A stretch of DNA of 64,000 nt. Origin: CAG-390 sp964522215. GTDB taxonomy: Bacteria; Bacillota; Clostridia; Oscillospirales; CAG-272. The stretch is from NCBI GenBank assembly GCA_964522215.1, contig CAZFVR010000007.1, positions 5,417 through 69,416 of the forward strand, written 5' to 3'. The position numbers and the translations under genes were made by a program. Below, in pieces: positions 51,799 through 60,740 of this stretch. How positions within the stretch are numbered: the stretch's first letter is position 1; every line of letters begins with the position of its first letter. The notes below the pieces were generated by a model. It was given only the letters and a program-made list of their open reading frames with translations, was not told the origin of the DNA and ran no database searches.

Positions 51799-54081
51799 TC
51801 AATCCTCGTCCCCGGTAAATCTCACCGTGACGGTAACAACACAGCCGCGCTCGACCGTCTCGCCCGCCGCAGGGTACTGCGACACAACGAGCGCCTCACT
51901 GCCGAGCGTATGCCCTCGGCTTCCCTCTATCTTTATATTAAGACCTCGGTCGATGATAAGCTTATTCGCCGCGCCGGCCGTAAGGCTTAAAACATTTGGT
52001 ACTACCACATCCCCCGCGGGTGCGTTGTCACCAAGATAGATGATAACTCTGCCATCGGCCTTGGAGATGACCGAGCCTGCAGCGGGGACCTGCGCGGTCA
52101 CCGTATCGCCCTCGCCTACCACCTCGCATTCAACGCCGAGCGCGCTGATCATGTTTTTGGTAACGCGCAGACTGCGACCGCGGTATTCCTCAACAGTTAC
52201 ATCAAGTGCCGCCGCCTCTTCATCTGTATACTGCGGCTCGTAGCCGAGATACGGCAGCATCTGCGCCATGCAATTTGCAATATAGGGCGCGGCGATCATG
52301 GAGCCGAAGCGCGTGCCCACCTTGGGGTCATCAACAACTATCAAAATGGCTATTTCCGGGTCATCGGCAGGTGCGTAGGCAACACAAGAGCCTATACGCG
52401 CCAGCGGATCCGGGTCGCCTATCTTTTCGGAGGTTCCCGTTTTTGCGGCTATCTTGTATCCCGCTATATAGCAGTTCTTTGCACCGCCGTCCCCCGATAC
52501 TCCCTTTTCCAAAACATCGGATACCGTGCTTGATACCGATGCGCTTACCACCTGGCGTCGAACCTCTGTTTTGTGGCTCCAAACGGTATTTCCGTCGGCA
52601 TCCGTCATTTTTTCAACGACGTATGGGGTCAGCAGCTTTCCTTGGTTTGCCACGGCGGATATCGCGGTAAGGTGGTTTATCATGGATATTTGAAAGTTTT
52701 GCCCAAAGGATGCAACGGCCAGGTCAACGGTGGAGAAATCCGCCTCGTCCCAAATAACCGTTTTGCCCTCACCCGGGAGGTCTATACCGCTTTTGCCGAG
52801 ATACCCAAACTCGCGGAAGTAGTTATAAAAGCGGGGCTCTCCTATGCGGAACGCCACTGACATCATAACAGGGTTGCAGGACTGTTGAAGTCCCTCGCCG
52901 AGCGTGAGCCTGCCGTGTCCCACTGTATGGAAGCAATGTATCTTGCGATCGGCAACCTGAAGATATCCCGGGCAGTAAAAGGCCTCATCCACCCTCGCCG
53001 CGCCCTCCTCAAGTGTTATCGCCGTTGTAATTATCTTAAATGTTGAGCCTGGCATGTAGGTACCGCTGAGGACCTTGTTTGACCACATGCTTGACAAAAG
53101 CTCGGATTTCAATGTATTGTATTCCGCAGTTCCCTCGGCATAGCCGGAGGCCAGCAGCTTATCTGCGTAGTAGCTTGAAAGCGTGCGCGCGTTGTTGCAG
53201 TCAAAATCCGGGTAGGTAGCCATGCCAAGCACCGCACCGGTCTTTACATTCATAACAATGCCCGCCACGCCGCACTCGGGTTGGCATTCCTCAAAGGTCG
53301 CGCGCAACTGTTCCTCAAGGATGGACTGTATCTTTATATCGATCGTTGTGTGCAGGTCGTAGCCGTCAACCGCATCGATGGTGCTTTTATATTCAAACGG
53401 CATCTCATTGCCGTAGGAATCGCGGGCTGTGATATATCGCCCGGGCGTACCCGCTAACTGCGTGTTATACTGATACTCGATACCGTAAAGGCCCGAGCCG
53501 TCAGTGCCGGTAAAGCCGAGCAGCTGTGCGGCCAGATCATCATACGGATAGTAGCGTTTTGTCGTGGCCTCGACCAGTATCATATTTTCAAGATCGTTTT
53601 TTGATACAAAATCAAGCACGCGGTCGGCACTCTTGGTATCTGCCAAGCGCACAAGTGTGGCATCAAGACTGCTTTTTTTCTTTTCTATCAGCTCACTTAC
53701 CATCTCATAGGTAACATCGTATTTTTCGCCGAGTATGCCCGCAAGCCCGCGGGCGATGATATCATCGTAATTTTTTGCCTCATCCCCTGTATTTTCGGCT
53801 ACCGCCGCACGGATGTTTGAGGGCGCCAGTGCTATACGATATGCTGTTATATTGGTTGCAAGCTGTGCGCCGTCGGCACTGTATATCACTCCGCGCTTGG
53901 AGTAGATGGTAGACTCGGTGGTCAGCTGATCGATGACCTTTTGCTGATAGTAATCAAAATTGACTGTTTGTATCGTAAATATCCTTATTGCAAGCAGAAC
54001 GAACGCAAGGGTGATACAGGCAAATATGATATATGACCGCTTGATAAGGCTCGTGCTTATCTTTATCCTACCGCCCTTCAT
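51799..54081 (-). CDS. spoVD: Class B penicillin-binding protein SpoVD/FtsI type with PASTA domains
   Basis: 760 residues from the ATG at 54081 (GAGAGGAGAGCA upstream). Short cytoplasmic N-terminus, one TM segment (YIIFACITLAFVLLAIRIF), dimerisation domain, transpeptidase domain with the three catalytic motifs STFK, SCN (in QQSCNPVM) and KTGT, then two PASTA domains at the C-terminus (about residues 620-685 and 690-755), each ending in a TVTAQVPAAG- or VVVPNVLSL-like sequence. This is the only class B PBP in the cluster and should serve septation; PASTA domains are common to SpoVD and to PBP2x. Cross-links septal peptidoglycan with FtsW. Confidence 0.93.
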   Translation of the reverse strand: MKGGRIKISTSLIKRSYIIFACITLAFVLLAIRIFTIQTVNFDYYQQKVIDQLTTESTIYSKRGVIYSADGAQLATNITAYRIALAPSNIRAAVAENTGDEAKNYDDIIARGLAGILGEKYDVTYEMVSELIEKKKSSLDATLVRLADTKSADRVLDFVSKNDLENMILVEATTKRYYPYDDLAAQLLGFTGTDGSGLYGIEYQYNTQLAGTPGRYITARDSYGNEMPFEYKSTIDAVDGYDLHTTIDIKIQSILEEQLRATFEECQPECGVAGIVMNVKTGAVLGMATYPDFDCNNARTLSSYYADKLLASGYAEGTAEYNTLKSELLSSMWSNKVLSGTYMPGSTFKIITTAITLEEGAARVDEAFYCPGYLQVADRKIHCFHTVGHGRLTLGEGLQQSCNPVMMSVAFRIGEPRFYNYFREFGYLGKSGIDLPGEGKTVIWDEADFSTVDLAVASFGQNFQISMINHLTAISAVANQGKLLTPYVVEKMTDADGNTVWSHKTEVRRQVVSASVSSTVSDVLEKGVSGDGGAKNCYIAGYKIAAKTGTSEKIGDPDPLARIGSCVAYAPADDPEIAILIVVDDPKVGTRFGSMIAAPYIANCMAQMLPYLGYEPQYTDEEAAALDVTVEEYRGRSLRVTKNMISALGVECEVVGEGDTVTAQVPAAGSVISKADGRVIIYLGDNAPAGDVVVPNVLSLTAGAANKLIIDRGLNIKIEGSRGHTLGSEALVVSQYPAAGETVERGCVVTVTVRFTGDED

Positions 54082-54210
54082 TGCTCTCCTCTCGTGATAC
54101 CTCAATACTTTCCTAAATTTTGACCATCCGGATCTACGGCATCCCGACCCGATGGCACATGGATGCAGGGATCGTTATTTATCCGTAATTAATATTATTG
54201 TGATGTGGCT

Positions 54211-55080
54211 TTATTTATTCGCCTTTATGATGCCGAGTGCACTGAGCAGAGCCACAACACCTGTGTTTTCCCCCTCGGCGCTGAACGCCTCGATGGTATC
54301 TCCCCCACCGAGTGCCAAATAATGAGTGGTGGAGATATCCTTACTGATCATACCGTACTCATCCACAGCTATCCTGCGTATAGCGGCAAGGTCGTTTTTA
54401 GCTCCAAGCGAATTTTGCAGAGAGGTCATCTCCACCTCAAGCTCGGCAAGCCTTGCCTCGGCGGCCGCCACTGCATCACCGCGTTCCTTTATCATAACGC
54501 TGAGCGTTATAGGCAGTGCCAATATAACGGCAAACAACAGCACAAGTGCCACAGCTCCTATCGGAACCGTGCGCAGGCGCCTATCCTTTACCGGTGCTAT
54601 CTCCTCACGCGGGAACCACCGCTCCACCGCCGCCTCGTGATATGCCTCGGAGGGTGTCATGCGTCGCTCGCCGCTCGGCGTGAGTGCGCGCCCCTCGCCC
54701 GCATCATCAAAGCGATATGCTGCCGCGGGGTGCTCGGGTCTCCATTCCCCGCCCACGGCGCGTGCGCGGCGTGCGACCTTGACCTCAGGACTGTAGCCCA
54801 TACCGTCACGGAAGCAACGCTTATAGTCGCCCACCGTCATATAAAAGCCATCGTCCGAGCTGCCGGTCTTATATCTTGCGTTCCAGTCGCGGCACTCCTT
54901 GCGTGCGCCAAGCTTGTATGCCGCCGGGGAAAGCGCGGCGGTACGCGCCTCGGCCTCTTCCTGTTTTGCGGCAATGCGCCTTACCGAATCACCGGTCCCT
55001 CGCTCTGAAAAACGCCTCTCAAGTGAATTGTATGCGATATTGAAGGACGCCGATGCGGCATTTTCTGCATATGCGTTCAT
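54211..55080 (-). CDS. ftsL: FtsL-like division protein with long cytoplasmic N-terminus
   Basis: 289 residues from the ATG at 55080 (GGAGGTAAAA upstream). The C-terminal ~100 residues match FtsL in layout: one TM segment (about 186-208, VALVLLFAVILALPITLSVM), a periplasmic/extracellular leucine-zipper-like coiled coil, and an AAIRRIAVDEYGMI end-motif. The ~180-residue N-terminal region is rich in charged and Pro/Tyr residues and is far longer than the ~30-40 residues usual in FtsL. Position between rsmH and spoVD is canonical for ftsL. Identification rests mainly on topology and position. Confidence 0.78.
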   Translation of the reverse strand: MNAYAENAASASFNIAYNSLERRFSERGTGDSVRRIAAKQEEAEARTAALSPAAYKLGARKECRDWNARYKTGSSDDGFYMTVGDYKRCFRDGMGYSPEVKVARRARAVGGEWRPEHPAAAYRFDDAGEGRALTPSGERRMTPSEAYHEAAVERWFPREEIAPVKDRRLRTVPIGAVALVLLFAVILALPITLSVMIKERGDAVAAAEARLAELEVEMTSLQNSLGAKNDLAAIRRIAVDEYGMISKDISTTHYLALGGGDTIEAFSAEGENTGVVALLSALGIIKANK

Positions 55081-55265
55081 TTTTACCTCCATACCTTTTT
55101 CGGATCCTACAGCTGTCACGGTACGCTCGGCTTTGCCGCCGCACGTCCGACCTGCTGTGCAGATCTCCGATGATCTGATCTATCTCGGATCTATCCTCTT
55201 AATTCTTAATACTTAATGCTTTTATTCTTTGTCATTCCTGCCGTCAGCGGGCAGGACTGAACCGA

Positions 55266-56321
55266 TCACAGCTTTTCCGCCAAGCGGAGCTTTGCGCTGT
55301 GCGAGCGTCGATTTCGAGCAAGCTCCTCACGCGTTGCTACTATCGGCTTTCGGCTTACAAGCTTTATCTGCGGCTTATGACCGCAAACGCAGACCGGAAA
55401 ATCCGGCGGACAGGTACAGCCGCGAGCAAGCTCGGCATATGTTCCCTTAACTCGCCTGTCCTCAAGCGAATGAAAGGTTATTATCGCTATGCGACCGCCG
55501 GGGGCAAGCAGTGATACCGCCCGCCTTATGGTGGGATCTATCACATCAAGCTCACCGTTGACCTCAATGCGTATCGCCTGAAAGGTCCGCATGGCGGGGT
55601 GATGCTCACTGTTTCTTACCGCCGCCGCGGGCATTGCCGCTTTTATGATAGATACCAGCTCTCCTGTTGTAACGATTGGTGACGCCGCCCTTGCCTCGCA
55701 TATACCGCGGGCGATCCTTGGGGCAAAGCGCTCCTCACCGTACTCGTATATTATCCGCTCCAGCCGCTCCTCGGGGTATTTGTTTACCACCTCGGCGGCG
55801 GAGAGGGCTGAATCCCTATCCATGCGCATATCGAGCGGTGCATCCAAAATATAGGAAAAACCGCGCTCGGGCGTATCGAGCTGATATGAGGATACGCCAA
55901 GATCAAGCAGCACGCCGTCAAGCGCCGCAACACCCTCGGCACGGCAAACGTCCTCGATCTCCGAAAAATTTGCGCGTATCACCTTGGCTCTCTCACCAAA
56001 TCGGGCAAGCCTTGCCCCGGCAGCCCTTACTGCCTCCGGGTCACGGTCAAGTGATATCAGCCGTCCGCCGTCAAGCCGCTCGGCAATGGCGGAGGAGTGT
56101 CCGCCGCCGCCCGCAGTACCATCAAGATAAACGCCGCCCGGTTTTATCGCCAGACCCTCTATCACCTCGTCAAGCAAAACAGGCTCATGAGAAAAGTTTA
56201 TTGCTTCACCCTTGCCGACGTTACTTTTATCTTTGTTTATGTTATTGACATTAACATTATTATCACCGCGGCCGGCATCTGCCGACAGAAGCACATCACG
56301 GTCAAGCTCCGAGTTTTTCAC
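55266..56321 (-). CDS. rsmH: 16S rRNA (cytosine1402-N4)-methyltransferase
   Basis: 351 residues, GTG start. SAM-binding motif LDGTAGGGGHSSAIAERL, SLDRDPEAV, LLDLGVSSYQLD and the C-terminal FHSLEDRRVK and CGHKPQIKL elements. The N-terminus carries a ~40-residue Asn/Asp-rich extension before the usual start FSHEPVLLDEV. Follows mraZ by 12 nt. Confidence 0.96.
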   Translation of the reverse strand: MKNSELDRDVLLSADAGRGDNNVNVNNINKDKSNVGKGEAINFSHEPVLLDEVIEGLAIKPGGVYLDGTAGGGGHSSAIAERLDGGRLISLDRDPEAVRAAGARLARFGERAKVIRANFSEIEDVCRAEGVAALDGVLLDLGVSSYQLDTPERGFSYILDAPLDMRMDRDSALSAAEVVNKYPEERLERIIYEYGEERFAPRIARGICEARAASPIVTTGELVSIIKAAMPAAAVRNSEHHPAMRTFQAIRIEVNGELDVIDPTIRRAVSLLAPGGRIAIITFHSLEDRRVKGTYAELARGCTCPPDFPVCVCGHKPQIKLVSRKPIVATREELARNRRSHSAKLRLAEKL

Positions 56322-56333
56322 AGTGCACCTCCG

Positions 56334-56855
56334 TCAGAGCCCCTGCGCTTCGATGACGGACAAAAGATCATCCATATCGATAGCCGCCTGCGAGGCGCTG
56401 TAATTCGCCTCCGACCATATCTCGTCATAGTCGCCGCAGCCGACTATCACCGCGCCGTCACCGCGCAGACCGGCAAATTCGATAAGCTCGGGGGTGAGTA
56501 TTACTCTGCCCTGCGAATCCGGAGTGAGTGCCGCCGCATTGCTGTTATAAAAGCGCTTCAGCTTTTCCTGATATTTTCGGTCAAGCTTGTCTATCGGCGC
56601 GATATATTTGTTCCATTCGGAAAGTGAGTAGACCTTGAGCGAACGGTCACGTATGCTGGGGCAAACGATAAAGCTGACGCCAAGTATCTCGCGGTGCTTT
56701 GCGGGTATAAATAAACGATTTTTGGCATCAACGTTGTGATGGAAGATCCCCATCAGCGGTACACTGTAAGCAGGTACACATCCGCCGCCCGATGCTGCGG
56801 CCGCTTCATTATTATTAATGGCATTATTTATGACGTCCATTATATCCGTTGCCAT
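56334..56855 (-). CDS. mraZ: Transcription regulator MraZ
   Basis: 173 residues from the ATG at 56855 (AAGGAG 12 nt upstream; a GTG at 56867 overlaps the SD). Two SpoVT/AbrB-like MraZ halves: GIFHHNVDAKNRLFIPAK and AAALTPDSQGRVILTPELI. Typical MraZ begins close to the first half; here about 34 extra residues, Asn/Ala-rich, precede it, so either the N-terminus is extended or the true start is the internal Met of MGIFHH (56753). Known MraZ represses the dcw promoter. First gene of the cluster. Confidence 0.93.
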   Translation of the reverse strand: MATDIMDVINNAINNNEAAAASGGGCVPAYSVPLMGIFHHNVDAKNRLFIPAKHREILGVSFIVCPSIRDRSLKVYSLSEWNKYIAPIDKLDRKYQEKLKRFYNSNAAALTPDSQGRVILTPELIEFAGLRGDGAVIVGCGDYDEIWSEANYSASQAAIDMDDLLSVIEAQGL

Positions 56856-56867
56856 GTGAGCCGACAC

Positions 56868-57403
56868 TCCTTTCCGATTTTTTAATATTTTTTGTTTAAT
56901 TCGTTTATAGATCTAAATACCCACCGACCGCCGAAAGCTACGCTCCCCCATATTGCGGGACACTTCCGCCGCAAAGCGCGGAAAGTATTCGTGCCGGGTA
57001 AGACTTATGTGCAATATTTAGCTGAAAATGCTCTTTCAGGACTTTTTAGAGCATAAAACCCGTGGGCAAACGCTCCTTTTTGCGCCTTTTTTAAACACCT
57101 CGCTGTTATTATACAATATAACCGACCCAAAAAGCAATAGGAAAATGAAAAAGATTTAAAATTTTTTTCATCCCACGGCACAAAAATGAGCTCCCGTCGA
57201 GCGCTGCTCCCTATTTTGCGGCTCTTTTATGGTATATTGGTGGCACTGCATCCGTTTTATTTTATATCTTACTTATTATTACATTTTGCGCTTACAGACG
57301 CACCCCCAAAGCCCCGCTGTTTTTGGATATCGGCGGCGCGCATAAAGACCGCGGCGGAGGCAGATAATATAAAAAAACCGCCCCGGGGCGGGCGGCGAAG
57401 GGG
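56868..57403. other. Intergenic region upstream of mraZ and yetF
   Basis: About 540 nt between divergent genes. It holds the probable dcw promoter (57108-57137), a hairpin in the mraZ leader (GCTCT/AGAGC near 57030-57055), and a GC-rich palindrome just before yetF (CCGCCCCGGGGCGGGCGG, 57379-57396). A 79-residue open frame at 57186-57425 on the plus strand has no ribosome binding site and runs into yetF; I do not call it. Confidence 0.6.
57108..57137 (-). promoter_or_regulatory. Probable promoter of the dcw cluster
   Basis: On the minus strand: TTGCTT (57137-57132), 18-nt spacer, perfect TATAAT (57113-57108). This implies a leader of about 245 nt before mraZ, long enough for regulation. Confidence 0.6.
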
Positions 57404-58138
57404 ATGCGGATGCTTGTTATTTTGATACGTACAATACTTATTTACGTCACGCTCATAGGTGCAATGCGTCTGATGGGCAAACGGCAGATAGGTCAGCTTG
57501 AGGTCTCCGACCTTGTAAGCACTCTGCTGCTATCAGAGATAGCCGCACTGCCGATAGAGGACCCCTCCATCCCGCTTGTGTATGCGCTGATACCGATCAT
57601 CGTGGTGCTTGCGGCGGAGATATTCTCTGCGGCACTGCTATCACGCTTCCCCGGGCTTAAAAATCTGCTTTCGGTGCGTCCCACCCTGCTCATCAAGATG
57701 GGTCACCCGCAGGTGGAGGGTCTGCGGCGCGCACGGATATCGGCGGACGAGCTGATGGTGGCACTGCGGCGATCCGGCAACACGGATATATCAAAGGTCG
57801 CATACGCGATATTTGAGCAGGACGGCGGGATATCGGTGATACCCGCCACCGAGGAACGCCCCGCCACCGCCGCGGATGTGGGTCGCCATCCCGCCGAAAG
57901 CGGGATATATCATATCATAATAGACAACGGCAGGATAGACCGCCACGGTCTTGCTGCAGCAAACAAAAACGAGGCGTGGGTGGAGCAGTTGTTGCGAAGC
58001 GAGGCTTGCCGCGCCGAGGATATCTTTTTGCTTTTGGCGGATGACGGCGGCGAGGTTCGGGTATACAAAAAGCAAAACGCCGGATGTGCGGAATCGGGAG
58101 ACGGACCAGGAAAGGGAGAGGGAAAATGCGAGAGATAA
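57404..58138 (+). CDS. YetF/DUF421 family membrane protein
   Basis: 244 residues. Three N-terminal TM segments, then the YetF soluble domain (VRPTLLIKMGHPQVEGLRRA; SVIPATEERP; IYHIIIDNGRID). The family is found in many Firmicutes; YetF/YdfR proteins have been linked to germinant or spore functions, with no enzymatic role established. It overlaps the next gene by 13 nt; a YetF-DUF4363 pair is common in Clostridia and supports both calls. Confidence 0.88.
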   Translation: MRMLVILIRTILIYVTLIGAMRLMGKRQIGQLEVSDLVSTLLLSEIAALPIEDPSIPLVYALIPIIVVLAAEIFSAALLSRFPGLKNLLSVRPTLLIKMGHPQVEGLRRARISADELMVALRRSGNTDISKVAYAIFEQDGGISVIPATEERPATAADVGRHPAESGIYHIIIDNGRIDRHGLAAANKNEAWVEQLLRSEACRAEDIFLLLADDGGEVRVYKKQNAGCAESGDGPGKGEGKCER

Positions 58139-58494
58139 TAACAGCCGCCCTGCTTTTGGCGATGCTTTTAGCGGGTGTAGCAGTAAACAACTGTATAATT
58201 CGCGATTTTTGCCGCGATGCCACCGCGATGATAGGCGCGCTCCCCACCGCAGATGACGACGGCTGCGTGGCGGCTGTCGGAGCGCTGACTCGCCTTTGGG
58301 ATGAGCATCGCACAGCCGTATCCTTTAGTGTATCCTATGACGACATTGAGCGGATAAGCGAAAAGCTTGCCCTGCTGACGGCAGCGGCAGAGCTTGGGGA
58401 TGCGGTGGAATTTGAGGCGCGCCGCGCGGAGCTTGCAAGTGCCGTGGGGCATGCTGCAAGGCTTGAGCGGCTCGGCTTTGAGAGCATCTTTTAA
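58126..58494 (+). CDS. DUF4363 family protein
   Basis: 122 residues from the ATG at 58126 (GGGAGAGGGAAA upstream), inside the end of yetF. N-terminal TM/signal segment (ITAALLLAMLLAGVAV), then a helical domain of about 95 residues without Cys motifs. It matches the small DUF4363 partner of YetF-type proteins. Probably membrane-anchored and facing outward. Confidence 0.75.
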   Translation: MREIITAALLLAMLLAGVAVNNCIIRDFCRDATAMIGALPTADDDGCVAAVGALTRLWDEHRTAVSFSVSYDDIERISEKLALLTAAAELGDAVEFEARRAELASAVGHAARLERLGFESIF

Positions 58495-58540
58495 GCCCCA
58501 AGGAGGTTTCGGACCGCCCGAGCCATACCGCCCGTCCCGC

Positions 58541-58636
58541 AAAAAACAAAACCACGCCCGCGGTAACTCCACGGAGGGTCGCATTTTACGCCCCCGCGCC
58601 ATCACTGCGGGCATGGCTGTTTTTTGTTTTTTTGTT
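58541..58636. terminator. Bidirectional terminator-like stem
   Basis: AAAAAACAAAACCACGCCCGC (as two joined arms, 58541-58561) pairs with GCGGGCATGG followed by CTGTTTTTTGTTTTTT (58607-58632), with a 45-nt internal loop. T-tracts lie at both ends, between convergent genes. Confidence 0.65.
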
Positions 58637-58658
58637 ATGTCTCGGTCAAAGATCGATA

Positions 58659-60452
58659 TCAATCATTCAGCTGATACTCTATCAGCACGGGATGGTGGTC
58701 GGATGGATAATCTCCATTGATCTTTTCACTGCAAACGGAATATTTTATCACGTTCAGGAGCTTTGGCGTGACGAAGATAAAGTCGATTATCTTATTTTTA
58801 GTGCCAAAGCTTGTAAAGGTCGCGGCGGTCTGCGACTGCATGGCAACCGTCGAGGAATCCGAAAAGCCGGATGAGACCATAGTACTGTAAACGCCTGAGG
58901 TGATCTCGGCATTAAAATCACCGCTTATTATCACAGGGTGATCGCCGCGAGACTTTGCAAATTCAATAAGCACCTTTATTTGCTTTGTTCTCGCCTCGCC
59001 GCTCTTATGGTCAAGGTGCGTATTTATCACCATTATTCTGCGACCGTCGCTGATGCGTTCAAGCAAGGCATAGGTATATATACGGTTGAGGGAGGACTCC
59101 GCGTACTTTGAAACGATATCCGGCGTATCGGAGAGCCACTTTGTGTCACTCTCTATGAGCTTGAATTTTGAGCGGTTATAAAAGATGGGGTTGTATTCTC
59201 CGCCATCGCCGCCGTTACGTCCCTCGCCCACATAGTCGTATATACTGCCAATGCCTGCCTCAAGACTCTTGAGCCATGCAAGGTCTGTCTCCTGAAATCC
59301 CACTGTGTCCGGCAGGTATTTAAGCACCATATCTACCACGCGGGCGGTACGCTCATCTGTTTTTGAGCTGATAAGATTATTAAAGCTCATTGCCGTCATC
59401 ATGCCGGCCCCAACCTCGCCGTACTCGGCTGGACCGATCTCAAGCTTTGCGGCACGCGAGGCTGATACCGCCGCACGGAGCTTTGATGTAAACAGATCCA
59501 CTGCCGTCAAAAGGGCTGTGGAATCATCACCTGCGAGCATTATTATATTACCCGCAGCCCCAATAAACGCGCGTCCGTTGAGCGCAGACAGCTGCTTATC
59601 GAACGCATTGCCCGCCAAGGATGTTGCGCCGACGGAGATGATATTTTTCACATCCTCATCAACGTCCTTTTCACTGCAGGCGTTCACCGCAAAGCCGCCG
59701 ATATTGCTGATGGACTCCGCCAGCCTTCCCGCGGCTATCTTTTCACCCAGCTTGCCGCTCTTTGAATAAACTACCGTCCAGTTCCTCACGTCGGTTTGGC
59801 AAAGCTCAAGTGAATCATTTTGATATTCGGCGCGGAAGATCATATCATCCTCGGTCGACAGGAACACCTCGCGGGTGCTGTCCGCAGCGTATCTTTTGAT
59901 TATATTTTCAACGAAAGCATCCACCGCCGCGACAGTTCCCTTGTCGTTGCCGCCCGCAATGACTATCTTTGTTCCCGCTACAACATAGCCATAGTCGTTT
60001 ATGCGGAGAGTGGAGACAAAGGCCTGAGATTCGGGGCGGTTGGTATTGCCGATGAGTATCTCATACGGCTTCATCTCCAGCTCGGGAATGCCTGCTCGGT
60101 AATAATCATCCGCCTGCTCCGAATAGCTGCCTGTTGCCGCATCGAACTCACTGTGCACGAACATAAAGGCTTGTGACAGATCCGCAGATGTGACCTCGGG
60201 TCTAACAAAACGGTATTTTTCAAGGTCGCTTACCGCTATGCTGACTACCGGCGCGGCGGTCTCCTCCGCCTCGGCGGTCGAGCTTTCACTCCCCGCGCCG
60301 CCATTTGAGCAGGAGGCGGAGGCGATGGACAGGAGCGCGAGCAGGATGGTAGCCAACGTCACGCTGAGCGAGCGGGGCAAACGGCGCACGGTGGTTGGGG
60401 CGGTTGCGCGCCTTGTGACCTTACTTGTTTTCTTTGTTGCAAACGGTTTCAT
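58659..60452 (-). CDS. Lipoprotein with duplicated N-terminal region and endonuclease/exonuclease/phosphatase domain
   Basis: 597 residues from the ATG at 60452. A basic N-terminus, hydrophobic core and lipobox ASASC give a lipoprotein. Residues about 75-330 contain two copies of a similar ~120-residue unit (KIVIAGGNDKGTVAAVDAFV and GNIIMLAGDDSTALLTAVDL close each copy). The C-terminal ~240 residues are an EEP-family domain with VGFQETD (metal-binding Glu), NTHLDHKS, SGDFNAE and the terminal DYPSDHHPV motif. EEP enzymes cleave phosphodiesters or phosphomonoesters (DNases, sphingomyelinases, inositol phosphatases). Outside the cell it could degrade DNA, RNA or lipids; the substrate is unknown. 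Single gene on the minus strand. Confidence 0.82.
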   Translation of the reverse strand: MKPFATKKTSKVTRRATAPTTVRRLPRSLSVTLATILLALLSIASASCSNGGAGSESSTAEAEETAAPVVSIAVSDLEKYRFVRPEVTSADLSQAFMFVHSEFDAATGSYSEQADDYYRAGIPELEMKPYEILIGNTNRPESQAFVSTLRINDYGYVVAGTKIVIAGGNDKGTVAAVDAFVENIIKRYAADSTREVFLSTEDDMIFRAEYQNDSLELCQTDVRNWTVVYSKSGKLGEKIAAGRLAESISNIGGFAVNACSEKDVDEDVKNIISVGATSLAGNAFDKQLSALNGRAFIGAAGNIIMLAGDDSTALLTAVDLFTSKLRAAVSASRAAKLEIGPAEYGEVGAGMMTAMSFNNLISSKTDERTARVVDMVLKYLPDTVGFQETDLAWLKSLEAGIGSIYDYVGEGRNGGDGGEYNPIFYNRSKFKLIESDTKWLSDTPDIVSKYAESSLNRIYTYALLERISDGRRIMVINTHLDHKSGEARTKQIKVLIEFAKSRGDHPVIISGDFNAEITSGVYSTMVSSGFSDSSTVAMQSQTAATFTSFGTKNKIIDFIFVTPKLLNVIKYSVCSEKINGDYPSDHHPVLIEYQLND

Positions 60453-60619
60453 TTTTTGCTTTTTCCCTTCGGTTGAGTGTAATTTGCGAAAGTCGGGAGG
60501 CGAGGTTGCTTCCCGCTGTTTATTATACGACACGGCAGGGTAAAAGTCAATAAAAAAAACTCTTCACGTTCGGCTTTTTAGGGCAGATGGCTAAAAAACA
60601 AATAATCTTTGTCCCGCGC

Positions 60620-60648
60620 TTGCATTTTGCGACAATAAGTGATATGAT
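60620..60648 (+). promoter_or_regulatory. SigA-like promoter of the MFS transporter gene
   Basis: TTGCAT (60620-60625), 17-nt spacer, TATGAT (60643-60648). The leader to the ATG at 60741 is about 90 nt. Confidence 0.7.
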
Positions 60649-60740
60649 ATTATATGAGTGTGCCGGGGCTTTTGCAGCATTCGTCACGCCACATTCCAAA
60701 AACACAAAATAAACAAAAAAGCATCAGGGGTTTTATTAAA

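Noticed and set aside
56868..57131. MraZ binding boxes upstream of mraZ
   Set aside because: TGGG-type motifs are present only singly and without the regular spacing of known MraZ sites.
57186..57425. A 79-residue open frame before yetF
   Set aside because: No ribosome binding site, overlaps the yetF start, composition not gene-like.
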